Below are positions 14,275 to 22,311 of a DNA stretch of 23,276 nt, piece after piece. The position numbers and the translations under genes are program-made. Position 1 is the stretch's first letter. Every line of letters begins with the position of its first letter. Source of the DNA: CAYIYO01 sp964367715 (GTDB lineage Bacteria; Chlamydiota; Chlamydiia; Chlamydiales; Criblamydiaceae); the NCBI GenBank assembly GCA_964367715.1, contig CAYIYO010000030.1, positions 1-23,276 of the forward strand, read 5' to 3'. Below the pieces are notes generated by a model. The model saw nothing but the letters and a program-made list of their open reading frames with translations. It was not told where the DNA came from and did no database searches.

Positions 14275-15713
14275 CAACAACCACAACTTACGACGACACC
14301 GCCTCAAAATGGATGCTGTATCCCGCCATATTTTTTATGGTTTTTGGGATGTCCATGGGGGCTTTTATTGCATTCAATGGATTCATCTTTGCCGACTACT
14401 TTCAAGGCGAATATATTCACTTTGGAAGAGTAAGACCAGTCCACGTCGGAACAGTCACCCTTCTTTGGCTTCTTTCCGCAGATATCGGTCTTATCTATTA
14501 CTTTGTTCCTCGCTTGTGCGGAGTTCCTTTATGGAGCACGAAACTAGGAAAAGTCTCTGCCATTATGTGGTGGATAAGCATTGTTCCTGGGGTCTTATCT
14601 TATCCATTTGGAACCAACTACGGATGGGAATATGCAGAACTTCCCACAATGCTAGGATTTTATCCAAGCAAGCTGTTGACGACAATAGCGTGGACGATGG
14701 TCGTGATTAACGTATTCGCGACGATTGCAACAAGAAAATACGAAAAAATGTATGTCTCTTTGTGGTACACCATGGGAACAATGGTCTGGACAACCTTCAC
14801 CTTCATTTTAGGAAGCTGGGCGATGTATAGTGTCCCTGGTGGTATTTCAAGGGTGAATATGAGTTTTTTCTATGTGCACAATCTCGTAGGAATGATTTTT
14901 ACACCGATGGGTCTTGCGGTTGCCTATTATGCTCTTCCAAAGCTAGCAAAAGTTCCTATCTACAGCCACCGTCTTTCCATGCTCGGATTTTGGACGATTG
15001 CTTTTGTCTACTCATGGATCGGCGCGCACCACATCATCCATGGACCCATGACGCAGTGGCTACAAACGACAGCAATCATCTTTTCGATGTGGTTATTTAT
15101 TCCAGTTTTTTCCGTTGTCACAAATCTTTTTATGACCTTATCGGGAGAATGGAGAAAATACGCACAAAGTGCTCCAATACGTTTTTTAATGATGGGAAAC
15201 ATTTTCTACCTTCTGACATGTATACAAGGGCCATTAATGGCATTAAGAAATATTAATGAAATTACCTCAAAAACGGATTGGGTGATCGGTCACTCCCACA
15301 TTTCTCTGTACGGAACTTTCACTTATTTCGCGATAGCTGGAATCTATCAAGCACTTCCTAATATTACCAAGAAGCCTTTATGGTCCGATCGTCTCGCCAA
15401 CTGGCACTTTTCTCTCAATCTTTTAGGAAGTCTTCCTTTCTTGATGGCGCTATGGGTGGGTGGATTTTACCAGGGCATGTTATGGTCTACATGGGCCGAC
15501 GGCACAAACTATGCCGAATTTCACAACAATCTCACTCTTCTTCCTTTCCTTGCGACAATTGCCGATATGCATCCTTGGTGGCTTTTAAGAGCGATTGGTG
15601 GCTTAATTATTTTATCCGGAAATATCCTTTTTGCTATCAACGTCTTCAATACAATCATTTTAAAACCTACAGCAACTCCAACAGAAGACCAACAAGTTAA
15701 GGTGGTGGCATGA
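14271..15713 (+). CDS. ccoN: cbb3-type cytochrome c oxidase subunit I (CcoN)
   Basis: This is the catalytic subunit that reduces O2 at a haem b3-CuB centre and pumps protons. The 480-residue protein has about 12 helices. Active-site residues of the C-family are present: low-spin haem ligand His58 (RPVHVG), CuB ligand His203 (YVHNLVG), the helix-VII pattern Y247-SWIGA-H253-H254 with the cross-linking tyrosine, and His341/His343 (GHSHISLYG) for the two haems. TLSGEWRK and RNINEITSKTDW also match CcoN. NorB is less likely because the helix-VII tyrosine is kept. The GTG start lies inside the multihaem gene's stop and the stop overlaps ccoO (ATGA), so three genes are translationally coupled. Confidence 0.93.
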   Translation: MTTTTTYDDTASKWMLYPAIFFMVFGMSMGAFIAFNGFIFADYFQGEYIHFGRVRPVHVGTVTLLWLLSADIGLIYYFVPRLCGVPLWSTKLGKVSAIMWWISIVPGVLSYPFGTNYGWEYAELPTMLGFYPSKLLTTIAWTMVVINVFATIATRKYEKMYVSLWYTMGTMVWTTFTFILGSWAMYSVPGGISRVNMSFFYVHNLVGMIFTPMGLAVAYYALPKLAKVPIYSHRLSMLGFWTIAFVYSWIGAHHIIHGPMTQWLQTTAIIFSMWLFIPVFSVVTNLFMTLSGEWRKYAQSAPIRFLMMGNIFYLLTCIQGPLMALRNINEITSKTDWVIGHSHISLYGTFTYFAIAGIYQALPNITKKPLWSDRLANWHFSLNLLGSLPFLMALWVGGFYQGMLWSTWADGTNYAEFHNNLTLLPFLATIADMHPWWLLRAIGGLIILSGNILFAINVFNTIILKPTATPTEDQQVKVVA

Positions 15714-16987
15714 TCAAAAGAATCCATGATTTTTTTCACCATTTAGATATTTCAGCCCTACTAACAATTACTGGGGTTATTCTTCTTTTTTCTACCTCTA
15801 TTGCGATAACGCTTATTCTTCCACAATTCGTAGATCCCAGCTGGACCCAACCCAGCAGCGACTATCAGAAGCAAATGTATGAAATGTCTGATCCAAATTT
15901 ATATATAAGCAGTGTTTCTAAGCATACTAACGCTCTACAAACTGTTTATCATATGAAAAAAAACTTCACTCTTTCCGCTTACCAAGAAACAAAAACATTG
16001 CGTATTGTCGCTCCAAAAGACCTTGAAAAGTACATCACAGCATTAGAAGATAAAAAATTAATTCTCACATCAAAACTTCTTTTATTACGCCTTCCACAAA
16101 TATCCGATTCGTTTAATGCCGTTGAAGAAGCTGAAAAAGTAAAAAACTCTGTTAAAATAGAGCCAAAACCCGATTCTTCAGAAAATAATTTTCAAAATAT
16201 TGCCGTCTTAGAGCTTTTTGAAGCAAAAAGTGAAGAAGCAATTGCTCTACGCTCCAACGACTCGATTCTCGAAAACTGGGTCGACAACAACTATGAAATT
16301 TTAGACAAAAACACTTCAGAAGAATACCACAACAGTAAAGGGGTTGTTTATATTTTAAATCCCATCGAATATCGTCTCAAAAAAGTGCGCTTTGGAACCA
16401 ACGAGAACTGGCAGTATGATCCCAAAGGAACTCCCATTACTTCTCTAGAAGAACTAAAAAAACACGAACTGGACTTCAGGTCAAGAAAAGAGTTGATAGA
16501 GTTGGGAGAACACATCTATGCCATCGAAGGATGCTGGTATTGCCACACCGATCAAACACGAACTCTTATCCAAGACGTCGTATTAAATGGATCCGACTCC
16601 TATCCAGCACCCCCCTCCGCTGCAAACGAATACATCTACCAAACAATCACCTTCCCTGGTACACGTCGCATCGGCCCCGACCTCTCACGCACCGGTGTCA
16701 AACGCCCGAACAGAGACTGGCACCGCGGCCACTTTTGGTCCCCCAAAACAGCCAGCGCGGGATCCATCATGCCCGCCTTCCAACACTTTTTTGATGCTGA
16801 TCCACGAGGCTCAGGGAAAGGCACCATGGGCATCCCTAACTATAAATTTGAAGCAATCTATCAGTACTTAATGACAAAAGGAACGCGCATTACCTCTCCT
16901 AATCAAGCGTGGTGGATAGGCAAGGATCCTGTGAACACAAAAGCAATTATTGAAGGAAAAAGAGGGGTTCCAAATGCTCCTAAATAG
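15710..16987 (+). CDS. ccoO: cbb3-type oxidase monohaem subunit (CcoO) with large N-terminal insertion
   Basis: CcoO is the membrane-anchored monohaem cytochrome c of the cbb3 core. The anchor helix is about residues 14-37. The haem domain begins with GEHIYAIEGCWYCH (haem cysteines 275 and 278, His279) and continues with RRIGPDLSRTG, NRDWHRGHFW and the axial-Met motif GSIMPAF near residue 352. These match CcoO well. The protein has 425 residues, about twice the usual length. The excess is a ~210-residue segment between anchor and haem domain (about 45-255), Lys/Glu-rich and without haem motifs, which I do not recognise. It overlaps ccoN at its start and the small CcoQ-like gene at its end by 14 bases. 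Confidence 0.9.
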   Translation: MIKRIHDFFHHLDISALLTITGVILLFSTSIAITLILPQFVDPSWTQPSSDYQKQMYEMSDPNLYISSVSKHTNALQTVYHMKKNFTLSAYQETKTLRIVAPKDLEKYITALEDKKLILTSKLLLLRLPQISDSFNAVEEAEKVKNSVKIEPKPDSSENNFQNIAVLELFEAKSEEAIALRSNDSILENWVDNNYEILDKNTSEEYHNSKGVVYILNPIEYRLKKVRFGTNENWQYDPKGTPITSLEELKKHELDFRSRKELIELGEHIYAIEGCWYCHTDQTRTLIQDVVLNGSDSYPAPPSAANEYIYQTITFPGTRRIGPDLSRTGVKRPNRDWHRGHFWSPKTASAGSIMPAFQHFFDADPRGSGKGTMGIPNYKFEAIYQYLMTKGTRITSPNQAWWIGKDPVNTKAIIEGKRGVPNAPK

Positions 16988-17156
16988 CTTTCTCGCACAA
17001 ATTTTAGATGGATGTGGTATCTACGGAAACGTCTTTTATTGGTCTTCCGCCATTGCGTTTTGCGGTAGCGCAGTGCTTGTCTTTTTGTATTTCTGGAGAA
17101 AAGGCCGTTTAGATATGGATGAAGAGCCCGCAAAACAAATGATGACTGAGGATTAA
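16974..17156 (+). CDS. CcoQ-like small membrane subunit, 60 aa
   Basis: A single membrane helix (about residues 20-41) is followed by FWRKGRLDMDEEPAKQMM. The size, topology and place between ccoO and the ccoP-like gene fit CcoQ (FixQ), which stabilises the cbb3 complex. The RKG-x-LDMDEE segment also recalls CcoS. I chose the ATG at 16974 because AGAGGGG stands 7 bases before it; it overlaps the end of ccoO. Sequence similarity of CcoQ proteins is low, so the name rests mainly on position. Confidence 0.65.
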   Translation: MLLNSFLAQILDGCGIYGNVFYWSSAIAFCGSAVLVFLYFWRKGRLDMDEEPAKQMMTED

Positions 17157-17157
17157 A

Positions 17158-17409
17158 ATGAGCGATACCCCATTAAAAGAAGAAGAAATAGAATTCTATG
17201 CAGATGGCAGCATCTCTTCAAAAGACGCTCCCGTTCCTAAGTGGATATTATTTCTAGTCTTTACTATGCCTCTATGGGGAATAGTCACATTTTTTCTTTA
17301 TTGGAATGGATCCGCCGGATGGCTCGACCGCGGATACTGGAAAGAACTCCAAGAAGCCGCCAACACCACCTACCCCTACTACAACGAAGACAGTCCCAAA
17401 TCTCCTTAA
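17158..17409 (+). CDS. Haem-less CcoP-like protein (FixP N-terminal domain only)
   Basis: The 83-residue protein has EFYADGSISSKDAPVPKW followed by one membrane helix (about 29-49), then WNGSAGWLDRGYWKELQEAANTTYP. This is the layout of the CcoP/FixP N-terminal domain: a DG-x-x-E/S-x-D-x-P-x-P-W entry, a helix, and a G-W segment. Normal CcoP proteins continue with two cytochrome c domains and are around 290 residues; here there is no CXXCH at all. The frame ends in a normal TAA, and no downstream haem sequence is found before the opposite-strand gene, so this is not a recent frameshift. It is the last gene of the operon, one base after the CcoQ-like stop. The missing haems may be supplied by the seven-haem protein. 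Confidence 0.75.
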   Translation: MSDTPLKEEEIEFYADGSISSKDAPVPKWILFLVFTMPLWGIVTFFLYWNGSAGWLDRGYWKELQEAANTTYPYYNEDSPKSP

Positions 17410-17437
17410 CAACCAACACTTTCTCTATCTCAAACCA

Positions 17438-17459
17438 TTCTCCAACGGCTTATGGAGAA
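17438..17459. terminator. Stem-loop between convergent genes
   Basis: TTCTCCA (17438-17444) and TGGAGAA (17453-17459) form a perfect 7-bp stem with an 8-base loop in the 66-base gap between the respiratory operon and the convergent beta-helix gene. There is no T tract on either side, so it is only a possible bidirectional terminator or 3'-end protector. Confidence 0.4.
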
Positions 17460-17475
17460 ATTGCTAAGAAAAACC

Positions 17476-18120
17476 CTAATTATTCAATTCCACCACGCCA
17501 CCAACATTGGCACACGGTAGGCAAGATGTCTTTGGCAACAAGATTGTTCCCGGATTCGTCACGCTATTGCATCCCGACTGTGCACCATCGCCAAAGATCG
17601 CTCCAAACTTACGAAGTCCTGTACGAATGCGATTTCCTTCACAACGTATATTAATTTCATTTCTGTCAAAACGAAGATTTGCGCACTTCGTTCCCGCACC
17701 CAAATTCACATGATTACCGAGAATGCTATCCCCTAAATAAGCAAAATGTGCAGCAGCGACATGATCAAGAAATATGGAATGCTTAACTTCTGTGGTATGT
17801 CCAATTACGCAGTTATTTCCGCAAATGAACTCGCCGCGAATGTATGCCCCGTGCCGAACGACGCAATTATCTCCGATGATGCATGGTCCTTTAATATAGG
17901 CACCCGGCTCTAAAACGGTGTTCTTTCCGATGCTAATGAGATGGCGATCGACAAGGTATACACCGTCGGGTACTTCGCATTGAATCGCTCCTAGCTCAAA
18001 TGAAGCGAGGTAGGGACCAATCTTAGCAAGAGCCTCCCACACGTGTGAACAATTTTCAAACAATGAGGCATGTGAAAAGCTGGAAAGATCAAATAACGCG
18101 GAAGGGGATAGTGTTTTCAT
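17476..18120 (-). CDS. Left-handed beta-helix (hexapeptide repeat) protein, GlmU/LpxA-like
   Basis: From about residue 60 the 214-residue protein shows repeated hexapeptides ([IV]-G-x-x-x-x patterns such as IGKNTVLEPGAYIKGPCIIGDNCVV in two coils). It continues with HGAYIRGEFICGNN, and later NLGAGTKCANLRF and FGAIFGDGAQSGCNS. These resemble the C-terminal acetyltransferase helix of GlmU and related LpxA-family transferases. The GlmU uridylyltransferase half is absent; the first ~60 residues are a short lead-in instead. It may acyl- or acetylate a sugar nucleotide, but the substrate cannot be told. A strong AGGAG site 7 bases from ATG fixes the start. It is convergent to the cbb3 genes and divergent from cyoA, with no evident link to respiration. 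Confidence 0.85.
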   Translation of the reverse strand: MKTLSPSALFDLSSFSHASLFENCSHVWEALAKIGPYLASFELGAIQCEVPDGVYLVDRHLISIGKNTVLEPGAYIKGPCIIGDNCVVRHGAYIRGEFICGNNCVIGHTTEVKHSIFLDHVAAAHFAYLGDSILGNHVNLGAGTKCANLRFDRNEINIRCEGNRIRTGLRKFGAIFGDGAQSGCNSVTNPGTILLPKTSCLPCANVGGVVELNN

Positions 18121-18143
18121 AAGGCTGCTCCTGAGATTTTCAA

Positions 18144-18172
18144 GTAATATGCGACATCGATGATTTTTTCAA
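18144..18172 (-). promoter_or_regulatory. Promoter of the beta-helix protein gene
   Basis: On the minus strand TTGAAA (18167-18172) and TATTAC (18144-18149) are 17 bases apart. The leader would be about 17 bases and contain the AGGAG site. Confidence 0.5.
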
Positions 18173-18396
18173 CAACCTTCTCTTAAGAATATAAATTATA
18201 TAGAGATATCTCTTTTTCTTAAGAGAGTGTGGGAATGTAGGTAACTTGCTGTTTTAGGGGTGGAATGTTTTGTCGATAACTTGTCAATTGGTAGACGACA
18301 AGATTGTTCACAACTCCGCTGTCGACAAGTTAGACGTGGTTTGTGAACGGTTATTGACAACAGTTTCAACAGCTGTGAACAAAAATAACCGCTTGA

Positions 18397-18424
18397 TTGT
18401 GTAAACAAAAAATTATAACATAAT
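18397..18424 (+). promoter_or_regulatory. Tentative cyoA promoter within an AT-rich palindrome
   Basis: CATAAT (18419-18424) fits a -10 element, with TTGTGT 16 bases upstream as a poor -35; TTGATT (18393) with TATAAC (18414) at 15 bases is an alternative. The palindrome TGTGT...ACACA overlaps these elements, so a regulator could bind here. A choice between them is not possible by eye. Confidence 0.3.
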
Positions 18425-18464
18425 TTTTTACACACAACCGCTGCGACTCGGAGCCTTTTCGCTA

Positions 18465-19355
18465 ATGAACAAAACAACGAAACCCGTCTTCTACATGTTG
18501 CTCTTCACAGGACTGATCCTCCTCGGCATTTTGTTGATGCAGCCGTTGGAAATCTATTTTCTTAAAGAAAAAATCGACGTTCTCTTTCCCAACGGCGCCA
18601 TCGCCCTTGAGCAACGCAACCTGTTGTTTGTTATTCAAGCGTTGATGCTACTTATCATCATTCCCGTCTACATCTTAACTTTTATTTTTTCTTGGAGATA
18701 CCGCGCGGGCAATAAAAAAGCGGTATATGATCCGGACTTAGTCGACCACAAGATCGCAGAAATTATCTGGTGGGGGCTTCCCCTTGTGATGGTGATAATC
18801 ATTGGGTGGTTGACCTGGGTAAAGACCCACGAGCTTGACCCCTATTCTCCTATTGCCTCAGATAAAAAACCTTTGAAGATTGAAGCGATTGCTTTGCAAT
18901 GGAAGTGGTTGTTTCTCTATCCCGAGCAAAAAATTGCAACTGTCAACTATCTTCAAATTCCGAAGGACACCCCTCTTCATTTTGAAATCACGGCCGATGC
19001 GCCGATGAATTCGTTGTGGATTCCAGACCTTGGAGGGCAAATCTATGCCATGCCGGGAATGAATACACAGTTGTATTTGATTGCAGATCAAGAGGGAGAG
19101 TTTACTGGATCTTCTGCGAACATAAGTGGTAAAGGATTTGCTGATATGCATTTTCCAGTTAAAGCCACAACAGAAGAAGAGTTTCAGCAGTGGGTGAGTG
19201 CCGCCAAAAATTCAACGTCTTCTCTTAGTTGGGAAGGGTACCAAAAACTCGCAGAGCCCTCTGAAAAAAATCCAATCACACTCTATAAGCTCGAAGACGA
19301 AAAACTTTTTGACCAGATTATGATGAAATTTATGCAACCGCCAACCAAAGAGTAA
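18465..19355 (+). CDS. cyoA: Cytochrome bo3 quinol oxidase subunit II (CyoA)
   Basis: A 296-residue subunit II with two membrane helices (about 10-26 and 54-76, with a third hydrophobic stretch near 100-118) and a periplasmic cupredoxin domain. QWKWLFLYPEQKIATVN, NSLWIPDLGGQIYAMPGM and SANISGKGFADMHF are typical of CyoA. The region that carries CuA in cytochrome c oxidases (C-x3-C-x3-H) reads SANISGKGFADM and has no cysteine, which identifies a quinol oxidase. Unlike E. coli CyoA there is no N-terminal lipobox cysteine. GGAG lies 11 bases before the ATG. cyoB starts 3 bases after the stop. Confidence 0.95.
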   Translation: MNKTTKPVFYMLLFTGLILLGILLMQPLEIYFLKEKIDVLFPNGAIALEQRNLLFVIQALMLLIIIPVYILTFIFSWRYRAGNKKAVYDPDLVDHKIAEIIWWGLPLVMVIIIGWLTWVKTHELDPYSPIASDKKPLKIEAIALQWKWLFLYPEQKIATVNYLQIPKDTPLHFEITADAPMNSLWIPDLGGQIYAMPGMNTQLYLIADQEGEFTGSSANISGKGFADMHFPVKATTEEEFQQWVSAAKNSTSSLSWEGYQKLAEPSEKNPITLYKLEDEKLFDQIMMKFMQPPTKE

Positions 19356-19358
19356 CGT

Positions 19359-21323
19359 ATGTTTGGCAGATTAACATTAGATGCATTTCACCACGACTTC
19401 ATCCAACAGGGGGCTGTCTTTAGCGGCGCCTTCGTCGGTATGGTCTTGTTTGCTTTAATGACTTATTTCAAACGATGGAAATGGTTGTGGAGAGAGTGGA
19501 TTACGACGGTCGACCCCAAACGCATTGGTGTGATGTACATTGTTGTTGTGTTGATCATGTTTTTAAAAGGCGTTGCCGACGCGTTGATGATGCGTTTGCA
19601 GCAAGCGTTTGCGACAAGTGAGGGATCGATGTTCTTGGAGTCCAGTCACTTCCAGGAAGTTTTTTCCGCGCACGGAACGACAATGATCTTTTTTGTCGCC
19701 ATGGGGTTTATGTTTGCAATCATGAACTTGATTATTCCCCTGCAAATCGGCGCACGCGATGTTGCATTCCCTTTTTTAAACGCTTTAAGTTTTTGGTTGT
19801 TCGCTGCGGGGGCAATGCTTACTCTTCTTTCGCTTGCCATTGGACGATTTTCTGTTGCGGGGTGGCTTGCATACCCTCCCTTGTCAGGAATAGAATACAG
19901 TCCAAATGAAGGGGTCGACTACTGGATTTGGATGGTGCAGATATCAGGGGTGGGGAGCACCTTGTCTGCTGTTAATTTTTTGGTCACCATTTTAAAGATG
20001 CGCTGCCCTGGAATGACCTTCATGAGAATGCCGATCTTTGTGTGGAGTGCGCTGTGTTCGATGGTTCTTGTCATTTTCGCGTTTCCGATACTTACCGCAA
20101 CACTTCTGATGCTTTCCCTTGATCGGTATCTTGACATGCATTTCTTTACGCCTTCTGGTGGAGGAAATCCGATGATGTATGTCAACCTAATATGGGCCTG
20201 GGGACATCCAGAGGTCTATATTTTGATTCTTCCTGCGTTTGGAATTTTTTCGGAAATTGTTCCTACTTTTTCTGAAAAACGTCTTTTTGGATATGTATCA
20301 ATGGTTTGGGCGCTGATTTCGATTACCATTCTCTCTTTTGTGGTGTGGCTTCATCATTTTTTCACAATGGGCGCTAGTCCTAATGTAAACGCTATTTTTG
20401 GCATTTTAACGATGTTAATTGCTATCCCTACTGGGGTTAAAATATTTAATTGGCTGTTTACAAAATTCCGCGGTCGCGTGCACTTTACGTCGCCAATGCT
20501 TTGGTTTTTTTCCTTTGTTTTAAATTTTAGTATCGGGGGAATGACGGGAATTCTCTTGTCCTCGCCACCGGTAGATTTTCAAGTACATAATAGCCTGTTT
20601 TTGGTTGCCCACTTTCACGGAATGGTCATCGGGGGTGTGCTTTTTGGATTTTTCGCTGGCTTTACTTATTGGTTTCCAAAGTTTACAGGATTCCACCTCG
20701 ACGAAAAGCTCAATCGTTACGCATTTTGGTGTTGGCTCGGAGGATTCCTCTTAGCGTTCATGCCGTTATACATGTTAGGGTTTATGGGGGCCACGCGCCG
20801 ACTAGACCACTACGATGCCGCAACCGGATGGCAACCATTATTTATTATTAGCGGCATTGGTGCGTTGATTATTGTTGCTGGGGCAACCATTCAATTTTTA
20901 GGACTTTTTTGGAGTATAAAAAATAGGGAAGCACTTCGTGATACGACGGGCGGCGATCCATGGAATGCGCGCACTCTCGAATGGGCCACCACATCTCCCC
21001 CTCCTCACTACAACTTTGCGATTATTCCTACCGTCGATCAAATCGATCCGCTATGGGCACACAAGCGCGGACAGTTTCCTTTGTTTGACAGTCCCTACGA
21101 AGACATCTATATGCCAAAAAACACGGGAATGGGGTTCTATATTGGATTTACCTCTTTGGTTTTTGGATTTGCCATGACGTGGCACATGTACTGGCTTGCG
21201 ATCGTTAGTTTTGTGGCGATTGTTGGTTTAGTCATCGTCCGCCTGTGGGGGGATGACGAGCACGAGCTTATCCCTGCGGCACAAGTGGAAAAAGAAGATA
21301 AAGCACACAAGAGAGGCGTTTAA
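19359..21323 (+). CDS. cyoB: Cytochrome bo3 quinol oxidase subunit I (CyoB)
   Basis: Catalytic haem-copper subunit of 654 residues, close to the usual ~660, with about 15 membrane helices. Low-spin haem ligands are His105 (FSAHGTTM) and His420. CuB ligands are His283, His332 and His333, with the cross-linking Tyr287 in WGHPEVYILILPAFG. The high-spin haem ligand is His418 in AHFHGMVIGG. These positions are one less than in E. coli CyoB, so the core aligns almost without gaps. SLDRYLDMHFF and EYSPNEGVDYWIW also match. It should accept quinol electrons via the bo3 haems and pump protons. The C-terminal tail is Lys/Glu-rich. Confidence 0.97.
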   Translation: MFGRLTLDAFHHDFIQQGAVFSGAFVGMVLFALMTYFKRWKWLWREWITTVDPKRIGVMYIVVVLIMFLKGVADALMMRLQQAFATSEGSMFLESSHFQEVFSAHGTTMIFFVAMGFMFAIMNLIIPLQIGARDVAFPFLNALSFWLFAAGAMLTLLSLAIGRFSVAGWLAYPPLSGIEYSPNEGVDYWIWMVQISGVGSTLSAVNFLVTILKMRCPGMTFMRMPIFVWSALCSMVLVIFAFPILTATLLMLSLDRYLDMHFFTPSGGGNPMMYVNLIWAWGHPEVYILILPAFGIFSEIVPTFSEKRLFGYVSMVWALISITILSFVVWLHHFFTMGASPNVNAIFGILTMLIAIPTGVKIFNWLFTKFRGRVHFTSPMLWFFSFVLNFSIGGMTGILLSSPPVDFQVHNSLFLVAHFHGMVIGGVLFGFFAGFTYWFPKFTGFHLDEKLNRYAFWCWLGGFLLAFMPLYMLGFMGATRRLDHYDAATGWQPLFIISGIGALIIVAGATIQFLGLFWSIKNREALRDTTGGDPWNARTLEWATTSPPPHYNFAIIPTVDQIDPLWAHKRGQFPLFDSPYEDIYMPKNTGMGFYIGFTSLVFGFAMTWHMYWLAIVSFVAIVGLVIVRLWGDDEHELIPAAQVEKEDKAHKRGV

Positions 21324-21328
21324 AAAGA

Positions 21329-21958
21329 ATGAAAGACTCACTTACCATTCACCACACAGGAAACGTCCAAGGGGAGACGAGCATTCCGGATCCGCATCAG
21401 GATGTTTTTTCTAAGACCGTTCTTGGGTTTTGGATGTATCTGATGACAGACTGTCTTCTTTTTGCGACCCTTTTTGCTACGTATGCCGTTTTACACAACA
21501 ACACGTTTGGCGGCCCTTCTTCTCGCGATATTTTTGATATCCCGATGGTTTTTCTGCAGACGATCGCCTTGTTGTTGAGCAGTGTGACTTGTGGTTTTGC
21601 TTTATTGTCAGCAGTTAACAACAAGAAAAATCACATCATCCCCTGGATTGTAGCGACACTATTGTTGGGATCTTTTTTTATTTTCGCGGAAGCAAGAGAG
21701 TTTATTCATTTGGTAGAAGAAGGGCACAGCTGGAGCCGCAGCGCCTTTCTTTCTTCATTTTTTACATTAGTGGGAACACACGGTCTTCACGTCTCTGTCG
21801 GATTGCTTTGGATGGTCGTCTTAATCGCGCAATTTCACTGGCAAGGACTCACGGTTAACACCTTTCGACGTCTCGCCATCTTTGGCCTCTTTTGGCACTT
21901 TATCGATCTGATCTGGATTTTTGTCTTCACCTTCGTCTACTTGATGGGAGTAATTTAA
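21329..21958 (+). CDS. cyoC: Cytochrome bo3 quinol oxidase subunit III (CyoC)
   Basis: The 209-residue protein has five predicted membrane helices and subunit III motifs: KTVLGFWMYLMTDCLLFATLF, EAREFIHLVEEGHSW with the conserved glutamate, and GTHGLHVSVGLLWM, followed by HFIDLIWIFVFTF. Length and order agree with CyoC. It starts 5 bases after cyoB and is followed by cyoD after one base. Confidence 0.96.
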   Translation: MKDSLTIHHTGNVQGETSIPDPHQDVFSKTVLGFWMYLMTDCLLFATLFATYAVLHNNTFGGPSSRDIFDIPMVFLQTIALLLSSVTCGFALLSAVNNKKNHIIPWIVATLLLGSFFIFAEAREFIHLVEEGHSWSRSAFLSSFFTLVGTHGLHVSVGLLWMVVLIAQFHWQGLTVNTFRRLAIFGLFWHFIDLIWIFVFTFVYLMGVI

Positions 21959-21959
21959 C

Positions 21960-22301
21960 ATGGATGCACACCTTAGCTTAAAAGAAACCTTCAAGGAGTG
22001 GAAAGGAACCTTTAAATCTTATCTTATAGGGTTTGTCTCCTCGCTTCTTTTTACTTCACTTTCTTTTTATTTGGTGGTGTTTAACATCTTATCTGGCAGA
22101 AACTTAACATTTGCTGTCATCAGCCTTGCCGCCTGCCAAGCAATCTGTCAACTCCTCTTTTTCCTTCACTTAGGCCAAGAAGATAAGCCGCGATGGGAAT
22201 CACTCATCTTTGCATTTATGCTTCTCCTCCTCACAATCATCGTCGGAGGAACCTTGTGGATCATGCAAGACTTAAACGACCGGACAATGATGAACATGTA
22301 A
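21960..22301 (+). CDS. cyoD: Cytochrome bo3 quinol oxidase subunit IV (CyoD)
   Basis: A 113-residue protein with three membrane helices (about 20-42, 48-70 and 80-101). The second helix ends in ICQLLFFLHLGQE, a hallmark of CyoD/CoxD-type subunit IV. It assists assembly of the CuB site in subunit I of bo3 oxidases. Gene order C-D-E is conserved. The gene ends 10 bases before cyoE. Confidence 0.93.
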   Translation: MDAHLSLKETFKEWKGTFKSYLIGFVSSLLFTSLSFYLVVFNILSGRNLTFAVISLAACQAICQLLFFLHLGQEDKPRWESLIFAFMLLLLTIIVGGTLWIMQDLNDRTMMNM

Positions 22302-22311
22302 GGAATTCTCC

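Larger units (their letters stand above)
18121..18464. other. Repeat-dense AT-rich intergenic region between divergent genes
   Basis: This is the largest non-coding stretch in the window (344 bases). I found no protein or tRNA gene in it. Besides the beta-helix gene promoter, it holds an 11-bp inverted repeat TCTCTTAAGAA / TTCTTAAGAGA (18179-18189 / 18216-18226) enclosing AGAGATATCTCT (18202-18213). It also has an 8-bp pair CGGTTATT / AATAACCG (18348-18355 / 18384-18391), and an AT-rich hairpin AAAAAATTAT / ATAATTTTTT (18407-18416 / 18420-18429). Words close to the DnaA box TTWTNCACA occur at 18304 (TTGTTCACA), 18351 (TTATTGACA), 18374 and 18398 (reverse strand: TTGTTCACA, GTTTACACA) and 18426 (TTTTACACA, a full match). 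Confidence 0.65.

Noticed and set aside
14271..16987. Nitric oxide reductase (NorB/NorC) instead of cbb3 oxidase
   Set aside because: The helix-VII tyrosine with the YxxxxAHH pattern is present, and ccoS, CcoQ-like and FixP-N-like genes accompany it, which points to an oxygen reductase.
17158..17475. Frameshifted remnant of a normal CcoP
   Set aside because: No CXXCH occurs in any plus-strand frame between the stop and the convergent gene, so no lost haem domain is visible there.
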